DNA of 64,000 nt from Bacteroidia bacterium (GCA_016787705.1 JAEUTP010000007.1:62001-126000); one strand, 5' to 3'. Counted from the stretch's first letter, positions 18,523-28,109 are shown. Program-made: numbers and translations. Notes: generated from the letters alone by a model not told the origin.

Positions 18523-18676
18523 GCCACTAATTTCACTAATACCACAAAACAATTAATACAAGACTTTTTAGTGTAATTTATTCTTTATAATTCGATAAAG
18601 ACTAGAAATTTCATAAAACCTTACTCTTAGAAAGGAAGCCAAACAAATGATTTGAGAAATTTGTGTAATTCGTGGC
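18523..18676. repeat. Intergenic inverted-repeat element (copy 2 of 6)
   Basis: Left end GCCACTAATTTCACTAAT and right end GTGTAATTCGTGGC; same family as 10458-10615 and 46007-46528. It occupies almost the whole gap upstream of the Cys-repeat gene and downstream of ftsE; no ORF. Confidence 0.7.
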
Positions 18677-18683
18677 TTGAATT

Positions 18684-19352
18684 TTAATTCTGTTCAATTA
18701 CCTTACCGTTCTCAAACAATAAAGTACGTGATTTAAATTTGTTGTAAACCAACATATCATGTGTGGCAAATAGTACAGCACAACCGCTTTCACTTAATTT
18801 TTTTAAGAGCACTAAAATTTCTTCCGAAGTTTGAGGATCTAAATTTCCCGTTGGCTCATCGGCCAAAATTAATTCAGGATTATTCACCAATGCGCGTGCA
18901 ATGCTCACACGTTGTTGTTCGCCACCCGAAAGTTCGTGAGGCATTTTATTTTCTTTGCCGTCTAAGTTCACTTTTTTAAGTACATCTAAAATGCGCTCTT
19001 TTATTTTAGCGTCTTCTTTCCAGCCGGTTGCTTTCATTACAAATTTTAAATTCTCATAAACGCTTCTGTCGCCCAGCAATTGAAAATCCTGGAAAACAAT
19101 ACCCAATCTTCTTCTTAAAAAAGGAATTTCTTTTTGTTTAAGATCATTCAGTGCAAAGCCGCATACTTTGGCACTACCGTTATTTAATGTTAAATCGCCG
19201 TAAATGGTTTTTAAAAAACTACTCTTGCCGCTGCCTGTTTTTCCAAGCAAATAAACAAACTCGCCTTTTTTTATTTCAACGCTTAAGTTGCCTACAATGG
19301 GGCGCTCATCCTGGAAGATAGTTACATTATCAAATTTTATCAATTCACTCAT
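18684..19352 (-). CDS. ftsE: FtsE-like ABC transporter ATPase
   Basis: A 222-residue ATPase with Walker [10 protein letters not shown] (~residues 37-45), Q-loop [11 protein letters not shown], signature LSGGEQQR, Walker B LILADEP and the switch His in ATHDM. Length and sequence fit FtsE, which with the permease FtsX regulates peptidoglycan hydrolysis during division. No ftsX is in the window, as is common in this phylum where they can be separate. It is divergent from the giant TPR gene at 19513, with a hairpin between them. A LolD/MacB-type assignment cannot be fully excluded by sequence alone. Confidence 0.85.
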   Translation of the reverse strand: MSELIKFDNVTIFQDERPIVGNLSVEIKKGEFVYLLGKTGSGKSSFLKTIYGDLTLNNGSAKVCGFALNDLKQKEIPFLRRRLGIVFQDFQLLGDRSVYENLKFVMKATGWKEDAKIKERILDVLKKVNLDGKENKMPHELSGGEQQRVSIARALVNNPELILADEPTGNLDPQTSEEILVLLKKLSESGCAVLFATHDMLVYNKFKSRTLLFENGKVIEQN

Positions 19353-19423
19353 GATTCAAACAAACTTCTAAGTTAAATCTAATGTAACTTTTATTCTAAA
19401 CAGAGTTATTCCAATATCAACAC

Positions 19424-19453
19424 GGCGGGGTTAATAACTGCATTAACGCCGCC
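19424..19453. promoter_or_regulatory. Strong dyad in the ftsE-TPR divergent gap
   Basis: GGCGGGGTTAAT/ATTAACGCCGCC, a 12-bp arm pair with one mismatch and a 6-nt loop. It lies midway between the divergent starts at 19352 and 19513, a position expected for an operator or a leader structure. Identity of any regulator is unknown. Confidence 0.45.
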
Positions 19454-19512
19454 ACAAAGTGTTAGCCTGCTAAAGGTAAATTTAGTGTGATAAAAAATTG
19501 GCAATTTAATTA

Positions 19513-22500
19513 ATGAAGCACGTATTAAAAATTAGTGCCCTGGCGCTTTTTGTATTTTTTAGTTCCACTTTCCTGGCGCAAAAAACTGCAATTTTTACTG
19601 ATAAAGATGCCCTGTTTAAGCAGGGTTTAGACTTGTTTGATAAAAAGCAATATGTGCAAGCGCAAAAAAGTTTTTTAGATTATGTGGCAATAAGCAATTC
19701 ACGAATCTTAAAAACAGATGCGCTTTATTATTCTGCAGCCTGCGCCATTGAAGTATTTAATAAGGATGGCGAATGGCAGATGAAACAGTTTGTTGAGAAG
19801 TATCCTGAAAGCAACAAGATCAATAACGCCAATTTCTATTTAGGAAAATCAAATTTCAGAAAGAAAAAATATCCCGAAACACTCGAATTTTTAGAGAAGG
19901 TGGATATTTATAAATTAGATAAAGAACAATTAGCGGAACTTTACTTTAAACGTGGTTATAGTTATTTAGAAACCGGCAAAGACGAAAAAGCAAAAACAGA
20001 TCTTTACGAAATAAAAGATGTAGATAATAAATATGCTTTTCCGGCAAATTACTATTACTCGCATATTGCTTATAAAGAAAAAAATTATGAAACCGCCTTA
20101 CAGGGCTTTAACCGTTTGGTTGGTAACGAAACATTTGGAAGCGTGGTGCCTTATTACATTACACAAATTTATTTTATACAAGGTAAATACGATAGGGTGG
20201 TGAAGGAAGCACCTGCGCTTTTGAACGATAGTGCTAACGTTCAAAAAGAAGGTGAGATCAATCGCATGATAGGCGAAAGTTATTTTAACTTAAAAGATTA
20301 TACAAACGCCCTAACCTATTTAAAGAAAACAAACTCGTCAACACCACAAGGCAATTATGCATTGGGTTATTGTTATTATAAAATAAACGATTGCGCCAAC
20401 GCTGTAATCAGTTTTGAAAAAGTAACTGTAAATAAAGACTCATTAGCACAAAATGCCTGGTACCATATGGCCGATTGTTATGTGAAGCTCAACGAAAAAT
20501 TAAAGGCCAAAAATGCCTATTACAGCGCTTATCAAATAGATCAGGATAAGAAAATAACAGAAGATGCTTTATTTGGTTTTGCAAAATTGAGTTACGAATT
20601 AGATTTTTCTCCGTTTAACGAAGCGGTTAAAGCATTTACAAAATATTTAAAGGAATATCCCAACTCACCGCGTAAAGAAGAGTGCTATAATTTTTTAATT
20701 AACGTATATTCTACCACAAAAAATTATGATCTCGCTATTAAAAGTATAGAAGCTATTGGTGCCATTGATCCCATCTTAAAAGTTACCTATCAAAAATTAA
20801 TTTATTTCCGAGGCGTGGAGTATTTTAATAATAATGATCTGGATAATGCTGAAAAACAATTTAAAAAATCACTTCAGCAAAATACAGATCTTAAATTAAA
20901 TGCCTTAAATCAATATTGGTTAGGCGAGATTTCTTACATTCGCAAAGACTATACAACCTCAATTGATCTTTGGAAAAAATTCCAGGTAATGGATGGCGCT
21001 TTGCAATTAGTAGAATACGATCTTAGTAATTACGCCTTGGGTTATGCCTATTTTCAACGCCAGGAAAAAGATGATTATACAAATGCCAACATTTCTTTCC
21101 GTAAATTTTTACTGACTAAAAACGCATACGACGAGAATAAGATAACCGACGCGCACATTCGCGTAGGGGATAGTTATTTTATGAACCGTGATTTTGCTCA
21201 GGCTTCTGAAAATTATAAAATAGCCATTGCAAAAAATAAGTTGGATGTAGATTATTGTTTATACCAAAAAGCATTATGCGATGGCTTAAATAAAAATTAT
21301 AACGAGAAGATCTCTGAATTAAAAAAGATCGAAACGCGTTATCCCGCTTCTAATTATTTAAGTGCGGCATTAAATGAGATAGCAGATACGTATTATAATA
21401 ATGTGAAAGATCAGGAAAATGCTATTGTTTATTATAACAAGATCCTGAAGAATTATCCAAACTCTTCTTTTACTTCAAACGCCAATGCACAATTAGGAAA
21501 TATTTATTACGAGCGCAAACAGGACGACAAAGCCTTTGAATACTTTGACAAATTTGTAAAATACGATTCAAAAAGCGACGCGGCAAAAGATGTGTTAGAG
21601 ATCATTAAAAAGATCTTTACAGAAAAAGGTAAGATAGACGAAATGGAAGAGTATTTCAAAAAACTCGGCAATCCTTTATCTGAAAACGCAATAGAAAAAG
21701 CAACCTATGTTTCGGCTTACGATGCCTTTTACACGCAAAAAGATTGCAATGCCGCTATGCCAAAATGGGAAGCGTATATCTCTAAATTTCCAAACGGAAA
21801 ATATATAAATGAAGCGCAATTTAGTTTTTCAGAATGTGCTTACGATAGAGGCATGTTCGAAAAAGCATTACCGGGTTATTTATTTGTGATACAAAAACCT
21901 CGAAATTTATATAGCGAAGTTTCACTTTCTAAAGCTGCTTACCTTTATTACAAAGACAAAAAATATGCCGAGGCATTACCATTGTATATGCAGCTGCAGG
22001 AGTTTGCAGAAACCCCCTCTAATAAAAGTCTTGCGCGCTTAGGCGCCATGCGTTGCTCATTTAATCTGGCTCAGTTTGAAACCGCTTTAACGGAAGCCGG
22101 TAAGGTATTGAATACCGAAAAATTAACACCGCAGCAAACTACCGAAGCAAAATACATTAAAGCAAAATCATTATACGAAACCAATCGTTACGATGATGCG
22201 ATGTTGGAATTTAAAGCTATGACAAAAGCATCGATGAACGTTACTGGTGCCGAAGCCTATTATTACATCGCTAAAATACAATTCAATAAAAAAGAATACA
22301 AAGAAGTAGAAAAGACAATTAATAAATTAATTAGTTACGAATACAGCAACGATGACTGGAACAACAAAGGCATGTTATTGCTGGCAGATGCTTATACGGC
22401 AAAAGGCGACGATGCCGATGCACAGGTGATATTGGAAACAATAATTGACAATAAAGCCAAGCAGGAATATATTGATGAAGCTAAAAAACGTTTGGAAGAA

Positions 22501-22674
22501 TTAAAAGCAAAACAAGCTGCAAAAGAAGCGGCTGAGAAAAAAATGTCGTATGACGATATGAAAGTGAAGTTTTACGAAACAAATAAGGATGCAGGAATTA
22601 TGCAGGAAATAAAAATGGAAGCAGAAGGTTCAACTACTCCGGCAGATTCTACAAACATTACGCAACCAAAATAA
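19513..22674 (+). CDS. Large secreted TPR protein
   Basis: A 1053-residue protein with a signal peptide (SALALFVFFSSTFLAQ) followed by at least twenty tetratricopeptide-like helical pairs, most with the small-residue pattern near AxxYYxxAxx (examples: AYLYYKDKKYAEALPLYMQL, GDSYFMNRDFAQASENYKIA). The C-terminus becomes a charged coil (AKKRLEELKAKQAAKEAAEK) with a flexible tail. Such periplasmic or outer-membrane TPR scaffolds organise protein complexes. The beta-barrel gene follows 6 bp later, so the two are one operon and probably act together at the outer membrane. Partner identity and precise role are unknown. Confidence 0.85.
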   Translation: MKHVLKISALALFVFFSSTFLAQKTAIFTDKDALFKQGLDLFDKKQYVQAQKSFLDYVAISNSRILKTDALYYSAACAIEVFNKDGEWQMKQFVEKYPESNKINNANFYLGKSNFRKKKYPETLEFLEKVDIYKLDKEQLAELYFKRGYSYLETGKDEKAKTDLYEIKDVDNKYAFPANYYYSHIAYKEKNYETALQGFNRLVGNETFGSVVPYYITQIYFIQGKYDRVVKEAPALLNDSANVQKEGEINRMIGESYFNLKDYTNALTYLKKTNSSTPQGNYALGYCYYKINDCANAVISFEKVTVNKDSLAQNAWYHMADCYVKLNEKLKAKNAYYSAYQIDQDKKITEDALFGFAKLSYELDFSPFNEAVKAFTKYLKEYPNSPRKEECYNFLINVYSTTKNYDLAIKSIEAIGAIDPILKVTYQKLIYFRGVEYFNNNDLDNAEKQFKKSLQQNTDLKLNALNQYWLGEISYIRKDYTTSIDLWKKFQVMDGALQLVEYDLSNYALGYAYFQRQEKDDYTNANISFRKFLLTKNAYDENKITDAHIRVGDSYFMNRDFAQASENYKIAIAKNKLDVDYCLYQKALCDGLNKNYNEKISELKKIETRYPASNYLSAALNEIADTYYNNVKDQENAIVYYNKILKNYPNSSFTSNANAQLGNIYYERKQDDKAFEYFDKFVKYDSKSDAAKDVLEIIKKIFTEKGKIDEMEEYFKKLGNPLSENAIEKATYVSAYDAFYTQKDCNAAMPKWEAYISKFPNGKYINEAQFSFSECAYDRGMFEKALPGYLFVIQKPRNLYSEVSLSKAAYLYYKDKKYAEALPLYMQLQEFAETPSNKSLARLGAMRCSFNLAQFETALTEAGKVLNTEKLTPQQTTEAKYIKAKSLYETNRYDDAMLEFKAMTKASMNVTGAEAYYYIAKIQFNKKEYKEVEKTINKLISYEYSNDDWNNKGMLLLADAYTAKGDDADAQVILETIIDNKAKQEYIDEAKKRLEELKAKQAAKEAAEKKMSYDDMKVKFYETNKDAGIMQEIKMEAEGSTTPADSTNITQPK

Positions 22675-22680
22675 ATAACG

Positions 22681-24414
22681 ATGAGTGTATTAGACATACC
22701 TAAAAAAGAAACTGAAAAGAAGAGCGAACTTCTTGATAATCGTCGTAAAAAGCAGTTAGAGTGGTTGCTGATCATTTTAATTGTTTTAGGATACACGGTT
22801 GCTGTTATGGCGCAAACCAATAGCACCGAAACATTTAGTGTTTCAAGCACATTTAAGCCAACTATAAAAGATGCTTCTAAATTTTCAGACGTGCCTGAAA
22901 TTAAAGATACCGTTAAACGCATTAAGGATATTAAATATGGCATTACAAGCATTCCATTATTTCCTAAATACCAGGTGCAGCCAATTACACAGGCTAAACT
23001 ACAAAACGAGCCCTTAAGTAAATTATACCATTCATTGTTAAAAGTAGGTTATGGCCCAATTTACAATATGCCTTACGGCGAATTCTGGATCGCCAACACG
23101 CGTTCGCGCGAAACTAATTACGGCGCGCATTTAAAACATTTTTCGGGTACACCGCATTTGCAGGATGTTGGTTACGGAGGCTATAGCGATAACGAAATAA
23201 ATTTATTTGCAAAACAATTCTATAAAAAACATACATTGAGCGGCGATTTTAATTATGAAAGAAATGTAATACATTATTATGGTTATGATACAAGTTTAAA
23301 TAAACTGGAAAATAATTTTACCCGTCAGCGTTACCAGTTGTTGGAGCCAAAATTAAGATTGCAAAGTCATTATACGGATAGTACTCATATTAACCATGAT
23401 CTTGGCTTAAGTTATTATAATTTGCAGAACTTAAATCGTGAAACAGAGAACAATATAAAGTTTAATGCCATGGGCAGCATGTTTATTAATAAAGAAAAAC
23501 TGAACGTTAACTTTTTAACCGACTATTATAATCACAAACAAGCAAATGATACATTGAATGATCTTATTGTTAGCTTAAGTCCTTCGTTTGAAGCAGGCAA
23601 TAACCGATGGCATGCAGATATTGGTTTAACCGGCACACTGGATAATTTTAAGAACAAAACCAGGTTTTATTTCTTTCCTAAATTAAATGTGTTTTATAAT
23701 GTGTATGAGAACATGATTATTCCTTATGCAGGCGTAAACGGCGGTTTAATAAAGAATAGTTTTCGCAGCTTAAGCAGCGAGAACAGGTTTGTAGATACAA
23801 CTCTTCATTATGCAAATACAAATAATAAGTACAATGCATACATTGGCTTAAGAGGAAATTTAAGCAGCAAAACAGCTTACGACGCAAAAGTAAGTTATGC
23901 GCAGTACGACAGTCTGCAATTTTTTGTGATCGATTACAGTGGTGTTAACCAGGTGTATAACCGTTTTGATGTGGTGTATGATAATGCCACGCTGCTAACC
24001 GTTAGCGGCCAGTTAAAATATCAATTAAAAGAAAAATTAAATATTTTAGCTAAAGGAAATTATTATTTATACAAAACAAAAAATTTAACACGCGCATATC
24101 AAAAGCCCGATTACGATATTACTTTTTCTGCTATTTATAATTTAAAAAGTAAAATTATTGTAAAGGCCGATATCTTTTTAGTAGGGCAACAATGGGCATT
24201 AATTCAAAAAACAGATACAGGAGCAGTTAGTTATGTTCCAAAACAATTAAAGGGCTATGTAGATGCCAACCTGGGCGCAGAATACCGGTATAGTAAAATG
24301 TTGAGTTTCTTTGTACAGTTTAATAATATTGCCAACCAGCGTTATTATCGTTGGGACAGGTACCCGAGCCAGCGCTTTAATTTTATGTTTGGTGTAACGT
24401 TTGTTCCGTTCTAG
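22681..24414 (+). CDS. TonB-receptor-like outer-membrane beta-barrel lacking the plug
   Basis: A 577-residue protein. A 27-residue charged segment precedes the hydrophobic stretch LEWLLIILIVLGYTVAVMAQ, giving an unusually long N-region for a signal peptide. After a ~80-residue soluble part (FKPTIKDASKFSDVPEIKD) come alternating beta strands of a barrel (GEFWIANTRSRETNYGAHL to the terminal RFNMFGVTF-like strand), similar to the C-terminal portion of TonB-dependent receptors but with no CarboxypepD domain and no plug. Tight coupling to the TPR gene (6 bp) suggests a TPR/barrel complex. An alternative start that would shorten the N-region is not obvious. Confidence 0.8.
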   Translation: MSVLDIPKKETEKKSELLDNRRKKQLEWLLIILIVLGYTVAVMAQTNSTETFSVSSTFKPTIKDASKFSDVPEIKDTVKRIKDIKYGITSIPLFPKYQVQPITQAKLQNEPLSKLYHSLLKVGYGPIYNMPYGEFWIANTRSRETNYGAHLKHFSGTPHLQDVGYGGYSDNEINLFAKQFYKKHTLSGDFNYERNVIHYYGYDTSLNKLENNFTRQRYQLLEPKLRLQSHYTDSTHINHDLGLSYYNLQNLNRETENNIKFNAMGSMFINKEKLNVNFLTDYYNHKQANDTLNDLIVSLSPSFEAGNNRWHADIGLTGTLDNFKNKTRFYFFPKLNVFYNVYENMIIPYAGVNGGLIKNSFRSLSSENRFVDTTLHYANTNNKYNAYIGLRGNLSSKTAYDAKVSYAQYDSLQFFVIDYSGVNQVYNRFDVVYDNATLLTVSGQLKYQLKEKLNILAKGNYYLYKTKNLTRAYQKPDYDITFSAIYNLKSKIIVKADIFLVGQQWALIQKTDTGAVSYVPKQLKGYVDANLGAEYRYSKMLSFFVQFNNIANQRYYRWDRYPSQRFNFMFGVTFVPF

Positions 24415-24434
24415 TTTCTTTAAAAACTTTTGTC

Positions 24435-24455
24435 ATTCCGGCCTTGAGCCGGAAT
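24435..24455. repeat. Palindrome ATTCCGGC/GCCGGAAT
   Basis: An 8-bp perfect stem with a CTTGA loop just after the barrel gene. It belongs to the widespread CATTCCGGCxTGAGCCGGAAT class of intergenic palindromes; it may also act as the terminator here. No second copy is seen in this window. Confidence 0.6.
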
Positions 24456-24549
24456 CTCATTTCTCAAAAAAATACTGAGACCCAGAATCAAGTTAAGGGT
24501 GTCGATAAACAAAAATCCCTTATCTTTACTACTACAAAAAGTAAAGAAC

Positions 24550-25431
24550 ATGCCTCGTTTAAACGTTTTAAAAACATATAAAATATATATTGGCGGACAA
24601 TTTCCCCGCACCGAAAGTGGAAGGTATTATGCTTTGCAAAATAAAAAAGGCGATACCGTTGCTAATGTTTGTTTATCATCACGCAAAGATTTTAGAAATG
24701 CTGTAGTTGCCGCGCGCTCTGCCATTACAGGCTGGAGCGGAAAGACCGCTTTTAACCGCAGCCAGATCTTATACCGTATTGCAGAAATGCTGGAAGGAAG
24801 AAAAACACAATTTATTGACGAATTGGTTTTACAAGGCATTACTGCAAAAGCCGCACAAGCAGAGGTGTTACAAAGTATTGACAGATTGGTTTATTATGCC
24901 GGCTGGTGCGATAAATATGCTGCTTTATTCAGTTCTGTAAATCCTGTGGCTTCATCTCATTTTAATTTTTCAGTACCCGAGCCTACCGGTGTTGTTTCGG
25001 TTATTGCACCGGAAGATTCATCTTTATTAGGATTGGTAAGTGTTATTGCTCCCATTATTTGCGGTGCTAATACCTGTGTTGTTCTTGCTTCAAATACATT
25101 GCCTTTATGCGCTGTTACTTTTGCCGAAGTGCTTGCCACATCTGATCTTCCGGGTGGTGTAGTAAATATTTTAACCGGTACTTCCAACGAATTGCATAGC
25201 CACTTTTCTTCACACATGGATGTAAACGCGGTGATTTATTGCAGAAAAAATAAAGAAGAAGAGAAGCTTATTTCAGAAAATGCATCACTAAATGTAAAAC
25301 GTTCTTTTAACTGGAATAAAGACTGGACAAAAGAAGAAAATCAAAATCCGTATTTAATTCTCGAACTGCAGGAAATAAAAACAACCTGGCACCCTATTGA
25401 AAACATTGGTATTGGCGGTGCAAAATATTAA
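24550..25431 (+). CDS. Short aldehyde dehydrogenase-family protein (probably not catalytic)
   Basis: A 293-residue protein homologous to the N-terminal NAD-binding half of aldehyde dehydrogenases: KIYIGGQFPRTESGRYY, FNRSQILYRIAEMLEGRK, EPTGVVSVIAPEDSS and LPGGVVNILTGTSNEL are recognisable. A full ALDH is ~480 residues; this one ends before the catalytic Cys and catalytic Glu regions, so normal dehydrogenase chemistry is not expected. I chose the ATG at 24550 rather than the upstream frame start at 24499. It stands alone; no deoC or full-length ALDH is adjacent. Possible roles: a subunit or regulatory protein, or an old truncation kept by selection. Confidence 0.75.
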   Translation: MPRLNVLKTYKIYIGGQFPRTESGRYYALQNKKGDTVANVCLSSRKDFRNAVVAARSAITGWSGKTAFNRSQILYRIAEMLEGRKTQFIDELVLQGITAKAAQAEVLQSIDRLVYYAGWCDKYAALFSSVNPVASSHFNFSVPEPTGVVSVIAPEDSSLLGLVSVIAPIICGANTCVVLASNTLPLCAVTFAEVLATSDLPGGVVNILTGTSNELHSHFSSHMDVNAVIYCRKNKEEEKLISENASLNVKRSFNWNKDWTKEENQNPYLILELQEIKTTWHPIENIGIGGAKY

Positions 25432-25480
25432 CGTGTAACTTTTATAAGCAGTCAAACGTCTTAAGCTTAACTATTATTTT

Positions 25481-26290
25481 ATGAAAACTATCTACATACT
25501 TTTTTTAAGCTTCCTATTTAAGTCTTTTTTTGCACAAAAAATATGTAAAGGTGTTTTGTTAGATAGCGCTACAAACCAACCTATTGAGTTTGCAAATATT
25601 GGTATTATTGGTAAAGGTTTTGGTACTGTTACCAACGAGAACGGTGAATTTAATTTTACAGTACCTGATAGCGCTGCCGGCGCGCCGGTAAGAGTTTCTA
25701 TGATCGGCTACAGGGCAAGAAGTTTATCTATAGAAACTTTAAACAATCAAAATAGAATATTACTTTCTCCTGCGGCAACTAATTTAAATGAGGTTTCTGT
25801 TTCTGCAAAAAAAACAAAAACAAAGATACTTGGTAACGAGACGAAAACCAACCATGTTACCGCCGGTTTTGTTAAGAACACACTTGGAGCGGAATTAGCT
25901 GTAAAATTAAACATCAAAAACCCCAAAACCCATTTAAAGAAATTCTATATTAATGTTGCCAGAAATTCCATCGAGAAACCTATCTTCCGATTTAATGTTT
26001 ACAATAAAGGCGAAGATGGAAATCCTAAAGAAAATATCTTAACGCAAAATGTAATTATTGAGCTGAAAGAAAATGCCGGCCTGATAGAGCTTGATCTTAC
26101 ACCTTACAATTTATACGTAGATGATGATGTTTTCATTTCTATTGAATGGATCAAAGATCTTGGTGATGTTAAAGGATTATTTTTTTCAGCAAAATTAGTA
26201 GGAACTCCAACTTATTTTCGCCAGGCAAGCCAGGACAGTTGGCATAAAATTGCCGTGGGTGTTGGTTTACATGCCCAAGTGGCGTATTAA
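25481..26290 (+). CDS. Secreted protein with CarboxypepD regulatory-like domain
   Basis: A 269-residue protein with a signal peptide (YILFLSFLFKSFFAQ) and an N-terminal carboxypeptidase regulatory-like beta-sandwich (GVLLDSATNQPIEFANIG, FGTVTNENGEFNFTVPD, VRVSMIGYRARSLSIE). This is the domain normally found at the start of SusC-like TonB receptors, here without a barrel. The remaining ~140 residues form another beta-rich domain (FRFNVYNKGEDGNPKE, ITIELKENAGLIELDLTPYN-like). Location is predicted periplasmic or surface. It converges back-to-back with a 49-residue lipoprotein gene. Confidence 0.8.
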   Translation: MKTIYILFLSFLFKSFFAQKICKGVLLDSATNQPIEFANIGIIGKGFGTVTNENGEFNFTVPDSAAGAPVRVSMIGYRARSLSIETLNNQNRILLSPAATNLNEVSVSAKKTKTKILGNETKTNHVTAGFVKNTLGAELAVKLNIKNPKTHLKKFYINVARNSIEKPIFRFNVYNKGEDGNPKENILTQNVIIELKENAGLIELDLTPYNLYVDDDVFISIEWIKDLGDVKGLFFSAKLVGTPTYFRQASQDSWHKIAVGVGLHAQVAY

Positions 26291-26440
26291 TTAAATAGAA
26301 CCTTTGCTTGATTTTCTTACCCGTTTGGATTTGGTAAGTCCCGGGCAACCATCACATTTATTTTTGTGAAAAAGGCAGCTTTCCATTGTAAGTGTTACAA
26401 AAGCTACAAGGGAAAGAATAATAAGGCCACGTTTGAACAT
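26291..26440 (-). CDS. 49-residue small lipoprotein
   Basis: A small ORF of 50 codons beginning at the ATG complementary to 26438-26440. It reads as a short basic start, a hydrophobic helix (LIILSLVAFVTLTMES), a lipobox-like Cys at residue 22, then a short mature part containing CDGCPG and a basic tail (KSKRVRKSSKGSI). This is the layout of tiny Bacteroidota lipoproteins. The minus strand has TATATTTG at 26444-26451, immediately before the ATG, which supports transcription and would give a leaderless message. Its stop abuts the stop of the neighbouring gene. Function unknown. Confidence 0.7.
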   Translation of the reverse strand: MFKRGLIILSLVAFVTLTMESCLFHKNKCDGCPGLTKSKRVRKSSKGSI

Positions 26441-26443
26441 GTA

Positions 26444-26451
26444 CAAATATA
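26444..26451 (-). promoter_or_regulatory. -7 element TATATTTG adjacent to the small lipoprotein ATG
   Basis: Exact TAnnTTTG on the minus strand; the predicted transcription start 4 nt downstream is the A of the ATG at 26440. No clear -33 element is seen. Confidence 0.5.
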
Positions 26452-26483
26452 CGGGAATATTTTAGTATTTTTAAGCTTCGTAA

Positions 26484-27227
26484 ATGAACCTCTTTTTTCA
26501 CATAGGCCGCTATTTTATGCTCTTGTACAGGGTGTTTAAAAAGCCTCAGAATTTGCGTGTTTACATTCGCCAGATCATTTTTGAGATCGACAATATTGGC
26601 ATTACTTCATTACCTATTGTAGCAATTATTTCTATTTTCATGGGTGGCATTATTACTATTCAGGCAGCTTATGCGGTTGATAGTCCTTTAGTACCACTTT
26701 ACGCTGTTGGCTTTACTGCACGTGAAAGTATGATCCTTGAATTTAGCTCCACCATTTTGTGTTTGATCTTAGCAGGTAAAGTTGGTTCTAACATTGCCTC
26801 TGAAATTGGTGCCATGCGTATTAGCGAGCAAATTGATGCTTTGGAAATTATGGGTATCAACTCAGCCAGCTATTTGATCTTTCCTAAAATTGCAGGTGCC
26901 ATGATCATTTTTCCTTTTTTAGTTGTATTAAGTATGTTTCTTGGTTTGGTGGGTGGCTATATTATGGGTGTTTCATCAGGGGCCTGCACGTCATACGAAT
27001 ACATATTTGGCATCCAGGCATTTTTTATGCCGTGGAAAGTAGGTTATTCTATTGGTAAAAGTGTCACCTTTGCTTTTCTTATTACTTCGGTTTCTTCTTA
27101 CTATGGTTATTACACTTCAGGCGGCGCTTTAGAAGTTGGTAAAAGCAGTACCAACGCCGTAGTATATAGCAGCATCTTGATTTTATTGTTTAGTTTAATT
27201 TACACCAACTTATTTATAGGGCATTGA
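26484..27227 (+). CDS. mlaE: MlaE-type lipid ABC transporter permease
   Basis: A 247-residue inner-membrane permease with five to six helices and the MlaE-family hallmarks: GITSLPIVAIISIFMGGIIT, the conserved ASEIGAMRISEQIDALEIMG loop that contacts the ATPase, and the FAFLITSVSSYYGYYTSGGA segment. In Gram-negative bacteria it forms the MlaFEDB core that moves phospholipids between membranes. The last codons overlap the start of mlaF. No mlaD (MCE domain) follows in the window. A YrbE-type paralogue role with a distant MCE protein is possible. Confidence 0.9.
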   Translation: MNLFFHIGRYFMLLYRVFKKPQNLRVYIRQIIFEIDNIGITSLPIVAIISIFMGGIITIQAAYAVDSPLVPLYAVGFTARESMILEFSSTILCLILAGKVGSNIASEIGAMRISEQIDALEIMGINSASYLIFPKIAGAMIIFPFLVVLSMFLGLVGGYIMGVSSGACTSYEYIFGIQAFFMPWKVGYSIGKSVTFAFLITSVSSYYGYYTSGGALEVGKSSTNAVVYSSILILLFSLIYTNLFIGH

Positions 27228-27982
27228 TAGAGATTAGAAATATCAATAAAACCTTTGGCGACAGGCAGGTTGTAAAAAACGTATCATTTACTTTTTTACC
27301 GGGCAAAACCAATTTAATTATTGGTGAGAGCGGTTGCGGAAAAAGTACCATTTTAAAGATGATGGTAGGTTTGCATGAGGTAGATAGCGGTGAAGTGTTA
27401 TACAACGGACAAAATTTTCCGGCCTTAAATATGGACGGAAAACAAGAGGTGAGAAAAAAAATAGGGATGTTGTTTCAGGGCGGCGCTTTATTTGACTCGC
27501 AAACCTTGGAAGAAAATGTACGCTTTCCTTTAGACATGTTTACAAGCATGAGCAAAGAGGAAAAATTAGAGCGTGTGAATTTTTGTTTAGAGCGCGTTCA
27601 ATTAGTTGGAAGAAATAAATTATATCCGGCCGAGTTAAGCGGTGGTATGAAAAAACGTGCAGCTCTTGCGCGAGCTATTGCCAACAACCCAAGTTATTTG
27701 TTTTGCGATGAGCCCAACTCAGGTTTGGATCCTAAAACATCTATCGTTATTGATGATCTGATACAGGATATTACACGAGAGTATAATATTACTACCATTA
27801 TTGTTACGCACGACATGAATAGTGTAATTGAAATTGGCGATAACATTATGTTTGTTTACAAAGGTGAGAACTGGTGGACGGGTGACAAGTCGCAAATTCT
27901 TAAAACAACAAATAAAGAATTATTTGATTTTGTTTTTGCAAGTGAGTTTATGAAACAAGTGCTTGGGCCAAAGCAAGCGTGA
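27224..27982 (+). CDS. mlaF: MlaF-type ATP-binding protein
   Basis: A 252-residue ATPase that energises MlaE. Walker A GESGCGKST, the Q-loop LFQGGALFDSQTL (the GGALFDS variant is typical of MlaF), signature LSGGMKKR, Walker B LFCDEPNSGLDP, and the switch His in THDMN are all present. Translation probably begins at the TTG at 27224, overlapping the mlaE TGA stop (TTGA), so translation is likely coupled. It is the last gene of the plus-strand unit. Confidence 0.93.
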   Translation: MIEIRNINKTFGDRQVVKNVSFTFLPGKTNLIIGESGCGKSTILKMMVGLHEVDSGEVLYNGQNFPALNMDGKQEVRKKIGMLFQGGALFDSQTLEENVRFPLDMFTSMSKEEKLERVNFCLERVQLVGRNKLYPAELSGGMKKRAALARAIANNPSYLFCDEPNSGLDPKTSIVIDDLIQDITREYNITTIIVTHDMNSVIEIGDNIMFVYKGENWWTGDKSQILKTTNKELFDFVFASEFMKQVLGPKQA

Positions 27983-28109
27983 TAGGCCACTTTTCCCTTC
28001 AAAAAATTAATCATCTTTTTTTGTCACTTTTGCTACACCCAATTTTTTTAATTTACTTTTCCTTAGTCGAAACCCTTCGACTTCTTCAAACCTAACACAC
28101 AACCTCGCT

